From Lactuca virosa (lineage: Eukaryota > Streptophyta > Magnoliopsida > Asterales > Asteraceae), in assembly GCA_928212115.1 (NCBI GenBank), contig CAKMRJ010005745.1, positions 220,948,745 to 221,012,744 on the forward strand: DNA of 64,000 nucleotides, written 5' to 3'. Below the pieces are notes generated by a model. It ran no database searches and was not told the origin of the DNA. It worked only from the letters and a program-made list of their open reading frames with translations. The number at the start of each line of letters is the position of its first letter. The stretch's first letter is position 1. The translations under genes and the position numbers were made by a program. Shown piece by piece: positions 11,533-22,204 of the stretch.

Positions 11533-12330
11533 ACATTACATTACATTCCAAAGAATATACATCAAAACTATTCTAATAACATTAATTTCTTGTTAAACAT
11601 TACATTATAAACAAGAAAAGAATCAAAAGCCATCAATAACATTAATTTATTACACTACGTACTAAACCAAAACATTAGAGTCCATACTAGTACCTAACAT
11701 ATTCAAGAGTCAAAGGCCATACATATAAGATACATTATGCTATCAGTAACCAAAACATTAGTCCATACTAGTACCTAACATATTCAAGAGTCAAAGGCCA
11801 TACATATAAGATACATTATGCTATCAATAACATAAGAGTCAACATTACAACCAAACATTAAACATACCAAGTCTACAATGAAATGGCCCTAATAGCCGAT
11901 CTAACTCCACCTTCCTTCTTAAATCTACATCTCCCTAGAAAGCTTGTGTAGTTTATGAATTTGTCTTTGTATCATTACAGGCTGATTAGAAAAGTATTTG
12001 CAATCCTTTGATTTGTCATCATGTAGGTATGTAATATAAAAAAGATATAAAAACTGTGGTTTTGATTTGTCATCTTGTAGGTATGTAATAAAAAAAAGAT
12101 ATAAAAACTGTGGTTACGTTTGGTTTTGAAAATTCTCTAGTTTTCAAAAAAAAAAAAAAAAAACAAAATTTTGATAATGTGTTTGGTTTGATGACTTTTT
12201 CCAAAATTTTCTTGGAAAATATATTTTTTTTCCTTTTTTTCTAGAATTACAAACAACTTGGAAACTGATAACTATTATTTTCCATACTTTTTCATGTCAA
12301 TTTTTTTTTAAAAATATATAAACACACACC
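11533..12330. repeat. Direct duplication, copy 2 (without the MITE)
   Basis: Second copy of the block at 8694-10105. It contains two local tandem duplications of its own. One of about 85 bp (near 11660-11830) repeats the CCATACTAGTACCTAACAT segment. One of about 60 bp (near 12010-12115) repeats GATATAAAAACTGTGGTT. The minus-strand coding-like piece near 11935-11885 reads KKEGGVRSAIRAISL and then a stop, supporting a real C terminus of an unrecognised protein. Confidence 0.7.
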
Positions 12331-12349
12331 CAACACAACTCTGGTGGTG

Positions 12350-13470
12350 AAGTTAGGTAGGGTGTGCACAAAAAATCCGTTCGTAAACCGAAAACCGGTT
12401 CACCATGAACCGATGAATCGAACCGCCGATTTGCATCGATTCAAAATTATTATCATTGGGACCGGTCTAGGACCGATTTAATCTGAACCAAATTTTCTAG
12501 AGATGAATATTATCGCTTTTTTGTTTTTTCTAACGACTATATAGCCGTTTTGGGCTGTTAGAGGCTCGTTTTTGGTCCCTTTTGTCCATATTAACCATTC
12601 CTTGATAGTATATATACATATTATATGTTGATGGTTAATCAAATTACTAAAGAACTCTCTTAGATAAAAAAAAAGCGAAGTCGAGCTAATGATCCAACTT
12701 CCATTGTTGTTGAACATTCATCAAATCAATATTACCATTGTTGCCATCAAAGAAACAAATAAAAACCTAGAGATTAGAGATTTGGTGCATATATGATTAG
12801 TGTATATTATCAAGTGGTCTAAAAAAGTGCGATGCAAGAAATGTGGTGTTTTTTTATAAGGAAGAAGAGAATGCAACATTGAAAACTCATATGAACAAGA
12901 GATGCCCATCAGTGAAATTTAGGCTGGGGCATAATTAAACAACAATGAAGAAAGATACTACATTGTGGAATTACAAAGAGGCTAAAGTTCGGGATAGGAT
13001 GACAAAGTTCGTGATTCAAGAATGCTTGCCTTTTGACCACTTCAACAATAAGTGATTAACTTCACTCATCCAAGATACTCTCCAACTGAGATATTGACAT
13101 GTAAGTCGTACATTCCTTAGACGCGATTGTATTGAAATGTGGCAACCGGCAAAAAATAAAATAATTTTAGGATTTCAAGTTCTAGAAAACGTTGTAAATT
13201 TAACTTGTGATGTTTGGACGTCTCCTCACAGTTCACCGGATGCGTACCTTTGCGTTACTGCTCATTGGATATATCTAAAACTTGGGTAACGATAAAGTTA
13301 GCATATGATTACGTTTGAATTGTTTGAATATCCGCATATTGGTAGAAATTTATATAAAATTTTAGATTGTGTGATCAAAACTTATAAACTTCAAGGAAGA
13401 TTTTTTCTATATCTTTTGATAATGCATCGAACAACACTGTTGCAATTGAAAAACTAAAATTAAAATATAA
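12350..13470 (+). pseudogene. Decayed hAT transposase with BED zinc finger
   Basis: The + strand encodes the N-terminal part of a hAT transposase in broken frames. A BED finger is visible from about 12817: KKVRCKKCGVFL, then after a one-base slip in a T-run (near 12855) YKEEENATLKTHMNKRCP, giving the Cys, Cys, His and Cys ligands. WNYKEAKVRDRMTKFVI follows, then NLTCDVWTSPHSSPDAYLCV, the D-x-W-T-S block of hAT transposases, and then ISFDNASNNTVAIEKLK. Several stops and frameshifts make it non-functional. The C-terminal dimerisation domain is missing. Left sequence at 12355-12480 rich in AACCGG may be the element's terminal region. Confidence 0.75.
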
Positions 13471-13702
13471 ACCAATTTACGACTTTTTTTTTTTTTTTCT
13501 CATATTCGATGTGATTCACGTATCATTTGGTTGTGCAAATAGATCCAAATCCAAACCATGTGTTTTGTGATTTGTGCTGCGTAGAAACGTAGATTGTGGC
13601 CAAACAATTCAAAGGCAATAGGCAAGTTTGTGAATGAGCCGCAATCAATCCCAAATAGATCCGAATCCAAATTATGTGTTTTGGGTTAAGGAGAAACGTA
13701 AT

Positions 13703-13736
13703 TGGGCCTTATACAGGCCCAATAAAGAAACACGTG
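13703..13736 (+). promoter_or_regulatory. DXO1 proximal promoter motifs
   Basis: TGGGCC at 13703-13708 and its inverse GGCCCA at 13716-13721 are site II (TCP-binding) elements, common in plant housekeeping promoters. A CACGTG G-box lies at 13731-13736. They sit about 220-250 bp before the start codon. Confidence 0.5.
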
Positions 13737-13954
13737 CGAATCACATGATAAACATGACTCCTTGACCTTTGTATGTTAAGTGCAAATCCGCCCTGGCTCA
13801 CAAAATCACACCCAAAATTGTTACACTCTTCCCCCTTTTCTCTCTTCCCTCTGACATTACTTCACAAATCAAACTTTCCAATTCACAGCACCCAACCCAA
13901 CAAAGATCGAACAACACTTACAGAAAAATCTGTAAATTCTGACGCCTCCCATTC

Positions 13955-16900
13955 ATGGATTTATCGGAGCAAGAGGTAGACTTGTTCGGTGATTTAGAAT
14001 TCGAAAACGAAGATACCCATAAAAAGGAAGAAGATAGCCAACAATCCTCGTCGTCTTCTTCATCATCGTCATCTGGAGGGTCATCTTCCTCATATTCATC
14101 TTCCAATCGGAGCAGTAGCGGAGGAGCGGGAAGTGGCAGTGGTAGTGATAGCAGCGGCGGTGGTTCTGTCAGCGGTGGCGCTGCTGGCGGCGATGGTGGT
14201 GGTAGGGCTGTGGCTGGGGCTGAAGAAGTGGAGGAAGAGGAGGATAATGGTGAAGTGAAGTCAAGTTATTATAATCAACAGTATGGTTATGATGATGATT
14301 ATAATGTTGTTGAAGAAGATAAAGATTTGTTTGGGTCTGACAATGAAGAATATATTAAAACCCAAATTGCTAGCCCTTTTCCTGTTCCTGGTAATCAATT
14401 TATTTTGTGTATTCGTTTATTCCAATTCAAACTTTTCAATTTGGAGAATGTAAAGAGGAAATATAATCATTACTTGGAAACTTACCTATGCATCTTTACA
14501 TAACTTTTTCCAAAGGGTTTGTTTTTCTGAAACCATTTTACTCATTCTGTACTGAAAAACATTTAATTTTGAAGCATGTAACTTGAAAAATTTCAAGTTT
14601 TGAGGATCATCCATGTGGTTGAAGATGCTCTTTTGCTAAGGTAGCATGAATTTTACGCAAACAAAGGAAAAATGATTGATTTTTGTTATTCCTTTAGCCA
14701 AATTGTTGTTAGTGATGGAACTTTAAGCTTTAAGGCTATTCCCAGAGTTCTCATTATGAGTACTAAATTTGGTAGTATGTTGTATCTGTATATATGGCCT
14801 TAAGACAATCTTGATTTGGTATAGGTTGATTTCAAATTTTCAATACCATACTACTTACTACAATTTCATGATTTGAATATCAACTTCCATGATTTGATAA
14901 AGAATTGAAAAAGTTTTCTACTTTATGAAATACGATAGACCTTATATAAATTCCCATTTCTTTTCATATCCATATGGAATATGCATACACACCTTCATCC
15001 ACTTTACCTAATCTTTACATTTTAAACCATGTGAATTTACAGTTTTACCCCAACCCCCACCTCGTAACACAAACAACCCAAGTAGAGGTGGTTTTGGGCG
15101 TGGTGGTAGGTGGCAAAATGACAGAGGAGGAGCTGGCATCCTTCCTAGGCCTGGAGGCCCTGGACCTTTTGCACAGAGGCAAAATTACGGATATGGGTCT
15201 AAGTTTTATACCCCTCGTAATGATGAACGCTTTGTTTCTGAACTCAAGTTTTCAAAGAGTGAAGAAACATTATCAAGGAAAGTCATAGCATTTCAAGAGG
15301 TAAAACATGTCTCATCACATGTTTCTTTTTAGGTTATATACATTCATGAATGTTGCTAGGTTTTTCTTGTATTTGTGTCAATTCTGAAATAGTTGTAATA
15401 TAAATTATTATACTTTCCAATTTAAGGATTTTTTTGGATGGTTTCAATTTCATGTAGCCCTCTGAACTTGGTTGCTATAGCCGTGTGGAAAGTGGAGAAG
15501 TTTACTTTGATGATAGTAGTTTGGTGAGTCTTGTTTATATCTTAATTTTGATGACTACATGATATATTAAAAAGATAAAAGCTTTTTTCAAAATTCGTAA
15601 GTTTACACTTTGTTTTACACTCTCAGAGGCTTTTCAAGAGACTTATTACCGAAGATGTAGGGGCTGATTTGAACCAAGGTTTTGATACTTTTATTGAGAA
15701 GAAAGGTAATTAAGTTAAAGTAGCAACTTTTTGTTGCATATAGATATATATATAGTAATGATTTTAAGTTTGCTATAGCCTATAGCCTATAGGGTTTTTA
15801 TGTAAAGGTATTTACTTTGCAGCCGATCTTTTGTTGTTTTTCTTATATTGGCTCTAGATTTGGGATCCCAGGGCTTTGGTGATCTTCTTGCTTGCATTCG
15901 AAGCAAAAATATTCCCTTACAAAATATGCACTTTGTGGTGAGTGTTTTTGTGTTTGTTTCTTTATTTGCCTCACATTATCTTTCAAGAAACTAACTTTAT
16001 GTATTTGTTTCTTCACAGACTTATCGAAACAACCTCAATAAGGTAATTTCTTACAACTTTTAGTCAAACTTTATGATTCATCAACATACATGTAGAGATT
16101 TGTTTCCTTATGGAATAAAAAAGATGTTGATTTGTTGTGAAATGAATCAAGTGTACAAAGGGTTTGTGTTTATTTGCAGATATTGGCAACTGCTTATTTG
16201 AGGCATGAGCCATGGGAAATGGGAGTGCATAAAAGGAAAGGTGTTGTGTATCTTGATGTACATAAATTGCCTGAAAGGCCACAAAGTGAGCTGGATCGTA
16301 GGAGGTATTATTATTAAGTGTGTGTGTGTGTGTGTGTTTAAAAGGGTTTCTATAAATCTTTTTTGTTAAACATTGAGAAAAGTAAACCTATTGTTTGTGT
16401 TAGTTTATAAGAATATGCATAGCTTATTGGGTTTTGAAATGAATGTTAGTATTATAATTTATAAGGGTGTTGAAGAATACATTTTTTTATTGAATTTAGA
16501 TGTTATTGGGGATATTGTTTTGAGACACTTGCTACTGAAGATCCAACAAGAGATGATGGAGAAGGGATACATGATGTGAATGCAAATGTTGAATATTGTT
16601 CTGTGATTAAAACCAAATTAGGTGCACACCGGATTTTAATGGGTGCTGAAATGGACTGCTGTGATTCAACTGATGAAGGAAGGAGATTTTATGTGGAACT
16701 CAAAACAAGTCGTGAGGTTAGTGATTTTTTATTAGCCCAAAATGATAAAAAAAAAAAAAAAAGATATAAGATGTTTGACTTTTTTGGTATGAATTTGCAG
16801 TTGGATTACCACACTGAAGAAAGATTTGAGAGGGAAAAGTTGCTCAAGTTTTGGGTATATTATTCTACATTATAAATATTTTGAAAGTTTCAAGGGTATT

Positions 16901-17501
16901 TATAATATCTTTGTTTGGGAATATTTATTTATTTATAAAATTACAGATCCAATCTTTTCTTGCTGGTGTCCCTTATATCGTCATTGGATATAGGTATGTA
17001 TGTATGTCTCATTAATTAATATAAAAGAAAAAATAATTATATTTAGCAAATAAGATTTAAATAAATCATTTCTTTCTTGCAGGGATGATTCTGGTAGGCT
17101 TGTACGTACAGAGAGATTAAGAACCAAAGATATAACTCATAGGGTCAAAATGAAAAATTATTGGCAGGTAATCTTAAATTACCTATTTACCCCTCCTCCT
17201 AAGTCCTAAAACATTTAATGTGATTATGTGTCTTGAATCTGATTGATGAACAGGGAGGGGTATGCTTAGCATTTGCTGATGAGGTTTTATGCTGGCTTTA
17301 TGGCACAGTTAAAGAGAGTAAGATTTTTGCATTTTTGTATTTTCTATCAAGGGGTATTTTAGTCTTTTTGTTAATCTATTGTTTTGGCATATAACAGATG
17401 AAGACTACATATTGCAATTTGCTGCACCATTTACTCGTTTGGAGCTTCTACAGGCACAATCTTGCCCACAAGAAATAACTGATCATGTTCAACAACTATG
17501 A
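13955..17501 (+). CDS. DXO1: DXO1 / RAI1-type RNA decapping and deNADding nuclease
   Basis: Thirteen exons: 13955-14390, 15043-15299, 15458-15523, 15627-15705, 15858-15937, 16019-16042, 16180-16304, 16500-16716, 16801-16854, 16947-16993, 17083-17167, 17254-17317 and 17398-17501. They make 1638 bp, or 545 residues, close to Arabidopsis DXO1. The first 200 or so residues are the plant-specific extension: MDLSEQEVDLFGDLEF, a Ser run, Gly/Ser- and acid-rich stretches, then an RGG-like part. The DXO/RAI1 fold follows. The motif GAEMDC gives Glu406 and Asp408; ELKT gives Glu422 and Lys424. These match the metal-binding catalytic set of DXO enzymes, which remove incomplete or NAD caps from RNA. A 24-nt exon 6 is notable. 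No disabling change is seen. Confidence 0.95.
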
Positions 17502-17804
17502 ATATGAAACACTCTTTTGTTGAACAAATCATGAAAAAAGATTTACCTAAATTAAGTTTAAGACCATATGCAAAGTCTTATTATATATAGATGAAAGAAT
17601 GCCCTGAGGCCAAAAATGCCTCTTTTGAATTCTGGGCATGTTGATTTTCAGCAGGATATATAATATATTTATAGGCATAGCTCAACAGATGAGGGAAATT
17701 GAATGTTTAAATTTGAATATGTGATAATAACATATTATTATGTACTTGTAATGAATTGAATGATCTAACTTTTGTTTCTAAGGTTTTTGCTACTAGTATT
17801 TGTT
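17502..17804. other. DXO1 3' region
   Basis: Probable 3' UTR and flank. No other feature recognised. Confidence 0.4.
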
Positions 17805-18255
17805 GTGGAAAGTGTATCAATTCAATTGGCTGCTTCTTCGACAATCAATAAGTTGCATCTTCATTTTCATCCATCATAAATACATAATAACTAAATGTGC
17901 TTCTTGGGTCATATGTATCACTAGCATAATCTACATAGTGAGACCATATAAGATTTCCTTTGTTTTCTTGTACATGATTTCATAGTCCAAATACCCTTTT
18001 ATTCGGGCATCTTTGGAAGCCTTATGTTGCCCAATACCCTTTTTATTTGGCATGTTTCAATCTGTAAATTCCATTGGTTGTTCAACATACACTTCTTCAT
18101 CAAGGTCTCCATGTGAAAGTGATATCTTTTGGTATCACTAACCTTGCTTTTTGGTTCTCCAACTCCCCATGCTCATTAAGAATGGTTTTATAAACCAACA
18201 AAATTTCATGTGTGTTTTTCTTCACAATCGACCTCAATTCGTTTTGTTTTCCAAA
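17805..18255 (-). pseudogene. Ty1-copia reverse transcriptase/RNase H remnant, internally deleted
   Basis: The minus strand reads ILNEHGELENQKARLVIPKD, then HGDLDEEVYVEQPMEF, then a jump to YVDYASDTYDPRSTFSYVFM. These are the KARLV and GDLxEEVYMxQP blocks of copia reverse transcriptase and the DYAxD/RSTxGY block of RNase H. The catalytic core between them has been lost and stops interrupt the frame. It is a short fossil unrelated to the copia element at 58177. Confidence 0.75.
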
Positions 18256-19345
18256 GGCACTATCCATTGCCTCTCCTTCACTACTTCAAAATCAACATGA
18301 TCAAAAGATACATAATTACAAATTTGCAACAAGTTCATCTTCAATGTTATCCATGTCTCCACCACTCATATAGACATCCGTCCATCTTGGAAATTTTGTG
18401 ATTCTTATATTTCTTGTATCACTACTACAACGTGCTTCATAAATTTTGGTTAATAGGGGTTAAAGATACGTTTTTGTAATGAGATACGACGTATCCAAAA
18501 CTTATTATCAGATTTTGGAGGCTTAAAAAGGGAGATAATCTCTTACACCTTGTTCTTGACTTCAATGTAAGGAGAAAAGAGAAGGGAAGCATAGAGAACT
18601 AGAAAGAAAAGAGAAATCATCTTGTTCCCAGAGATTATTTTTCGGAATGAATTGGAAAGAAAAGAAAAAAAAAAGAGGAGAATGGATGATCTTTTCTCCT
18701 AATCTTCCTCACAAATTGTAGGGATTTGAAAGGAAATAAGCTTAATCAAGACATTAAAACGTAATAAATTTTTTTTATTTCTTTTCGATTTAGAAACACC
18801 AAAATATAATTTTCTTTCTTTCTCGTCCTTTTCTTTTCTCTCCATATTTCCTTCCCCTTATTTTCTTTCTTTTACTAAAACTCAAGAACTAGGTGTAAAG
18901 GTTCTCATTATAACGTCGGGGATCTTGGTGCTAGGGTTTGGGGTTTCTTACACAAAGAAACTATGTAGAAAACAATCTTTAATCTAGATTATAAAGATAA
19001 GTGTTATCATTAAAGGCATTTCATTTACAAAAAGTCAATAAAAACCCATTGAAAAGTCATTTTATTTACATAATGAGGTCAAATTTAAAGACATTTCAGA
19101 CGATGACACAATTTGTAAAATATATAAGATACATGAAAAACATCTTCAACCAATGATTTTTTTAGATGCAAATTATTAATAATCAACCTCATAAAGTGTT
19201 TTTTTACCATTACAATGAATAACTTATTGTGTCAATAATATCAATCATTTTTGTTTTACTATTTATTATTTTATTTTTTTTTGAGTTTCATGTTTTGTAT
19301 AATTGATCATTGACTTAGTAATGTTCCATTTTGCTCCCTATTATA
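18256..19345. other. Intergenic, with an imperfect inverted repeat
   Basis: No gene seen. A purine-rich block at about 18525-18612 (CTTACACCTTGTTCTTGA...AAGAAAAGAG) is matched in inverted orientation at about 18815-18915. This suggests a MITE-like hairpin of roughly 390 bp without a clear target duplication. Confidence 0.4.
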
Positions 19346-20579
19346 TTATATAGATGTGACAATTGATGACAAGACACGACAAAAATACACGACACAAAAC
19401 GAAATTGGGATGAAACTGAAATTTGAATTAGTGTTTGTGTCAAGTGTAAGAAACACGATGTCATGTCGTGTGGTGTTCGTGTTCAAATTTCGACACAAAA
19501 TTAACACGATTTATCATTTGTTTGTCGTGTTTTTCGTGTTTGTCGTGTTATGTTGTAACATCCCAAAAATCAAAGATAAAAATTTCATTTTTATTATAAT
19601 CAAAACATAGATGTAACTTGATTTAAACATTTAAAAACATCTCCAAGTAACACAGTTTTCAGAGTTAAATCCGAAAATCACATATTGCGGAAAACACGAG
19701 TATATGCGTTGCGATCAAGCCGGACCCTTCTCTTCCGAACTAGAAATACCTGAAACCAAAACCACAAACTGTAAGCGCGAAGCTTAGTGAGTTCCCCAAA
19801 TACCACATACCATACCTATCAAACGAACCATACATATCATACCAAAATCATGAGCCATACATATCATACATATACCACAATCAAAATAAAGGTGCTATGT
19901 GTCATCCATAGTCTTGCCATTATGCCATGAGCCGCCTCGTGTTCTTCCTTGCCAGGTCGGGGCCAAAACCCTGGGTCTTACAGACAAGTGCCAGGAGCCA
20001 CCTCTTGGTCTACCAGCAAGCATCACAAAGACAACTAGCATACAACCTACCACTACTAACTAATTAACTGCTAGATTTCAGACTCTGGTCTTGCATATAG
20101 TTTGCCATAAGTCGCCTCCTGGTCTTTCATACAACTGCCAAGGGTTCCCACTGGGTCTTCCTACAATACATAAACCAAATGGGCCGACATTGGTGCCTTC
20201 GACCCATAGAACAGTGAGGAGACTCACCTCGAATGCTGAAGCTCACTGCAAGAAATCCTTAGTTGTTGCCCTGACAACTTCCCGAGCTAACAATACCAAA
20301 ATAACATCCAATTAGCAATTGGATTCCAAACCATGATCCATAATCCAAACTTAGGGTAAAATGACCATTTTACCCCTGGCCCAACAAGACTCGCAACTAA
20401 GGCCCAAGCCCAAAACCACAAGATCCATAAAAGCCCACTAAAGGCCCATTTTTCCAAATTGGGCCCAAACCCTTACATGGGCCTTTCCCTAAAGCCCATT
20501 TACTTTTTCTGAACAAAAACACATATTTATAGCTAAACAATACAAGCCCCAAACAATAGTCCAAACTCGAAATGACAAC

Positions 20580-21957
20580 TGATATTGCCATATTTATACA
20601 TAGTTCTAGGCAATATTGATCTACATTCTATTTAATATTTTGGTTATTTGCATAGAATTATGGTACTTATAAGGATAAAATGTTATTTGCAGCCAAAATA
20701 AAGCATTTTAGAAGAAAGGGACTAGAAGTGACAATTTATGGAACATTGGAGGCTTGAAGCATAAAAGATGAAGTAATTCACGGAATATACTGGGGCCACG
20801 ACGTGAACTTGATAATCACGACGTGGAATCGATCTTTTCAGAAGATAAGTACGCGAAGAAAGAATCCTTGGTGAATACGAATAATTCCTGAAGTCACGTC
20901 GTGGAGCTTCCTGCCACGACGTGGAACGTGATTTTCCAGAAAATATATAAACCCCTCTCCATTACGTTTTGGGAGACTTTTGGCGGAAGGAAGAGGTTCC
21001 AGGAGGCGATTTACAGCAGAAGCAAGGTCTTGGTTTTCAACACCAAAAGAGTAAAAGTTCATAATTCGTTTACTTGTGCATGCGACTTGTTTATATGTTA
21101 GTTTTCATGAGCAAAAGCTAGCTACATAATTCTACTTGTTTGAGCTTAAGACATGTTTTCTTATTTGAGTTGTGTTTATATGTTAGATGCTACTATGAGC
21201 AGCTGAATCTAGCTACTCTTATCTAGCTAGATGAAGCTTCAAACTTATGAATAGCATAACTTTACATGGATTTATTTAGTTGGTGAATTGTTTGTGTTTG
21301 ATTTATTGTCACCTAGCATGCTCATGTTGTTGCTTAAATTGCTTAAACTCATGTTATGTGTAGCTTAGTGACCATTAACTGCATGAACTTGATAACCTAG
21401 TAATTTAGTGAACATTGAATTGCTAGAGCTAGGATCGACCAAAATCTTAGTTAGTAATTGAAGTAATTAACCTTGCTGTGCTAGAGAACATAGATTATGA
21501 CCATAATTGTGTTTGCATGATAAATCTTACATAGCATATTCATAAACATAATTGGTTCTGTGTTTAATTGTGTGTGACCATACATAGTTTTACATGAATT
21601 AATTAACTATTGTTAAATTTAGACCTAAATTACTAATATAATAATATCCAACTTAATAATCCATAATTATTAGCTAGCCGTAAGGACGAAGTGGATTCGA
21701 ACTAGATAAGAGTGTCTTTTAATTATTGATTGAATTTGAGTTAAGCAAAATCAGATAAAAACCCATTTTTAGCTTGTTAATAATTAGATTAATTTAGTAG
21801 TAAATAGATTAATTAATAACACTGTTCCCTGTGATCGACACCCGACTTACCTAAGCTATACTGTAATCTGACTAGGTACACTGCCTACAAGTGCATAGTT
21901 AGTCTAAGTTTGTTAGGTTATAAATATTAAAATTAGTGGGTACTTCCGTGCACATCA
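20580..21957 (+). repeat. Element B 5' LTR
   Basis: 1378 bp from TGATATTGCC to GTGCACATCA. A TATA box (TATATAA, 20944-20950) follows two palindrome pairs. It carries about 50 bp near 21080-21130 that the 3' LTR lacks. Confidence 0.9.
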
Positions 21958-21963
21958 AGTTTT

Positions 21964-21981
21964 TGGCGCCGTTGCCGGGGA
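21964..21981 (+). other. Element B primer binding site (tRNA-Asp)
   Basis: TGGCGCCGTTGCCGGGGA begins 7 bp after the 5' LTR and is complementary to the 3' end of plant tRNA-Asp. This primer is usual for Athila/Tat-like gypsy elements. Confidence 0.85.
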
Positions 21982-22204
21982 ACGGCTTAGTTTATTGTTT
22001 ATTTATTTGCTTTAGATTAATCGATTTTTTTTGGGTAAAACCCACAAAAAAGTTATTTTTATAAGCATAGTTTTAATTTTTTTTTTACAGAAGTCACGAC
22101 GTGGAGTATCCTTCCACGACGTGACACCTGTGATTCACAATTTTTTTTTTCCTTTTTCTTAGTTCAGTTTTACGTTTTATTTTCTTTTCTTATTTCAGGA
22201 GTTC

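Noticed and set aside
13918..14106. Acidic minus-strand open frame
   Set aside because: Antisense shadow of the Ser-rich first exon of DXO1.
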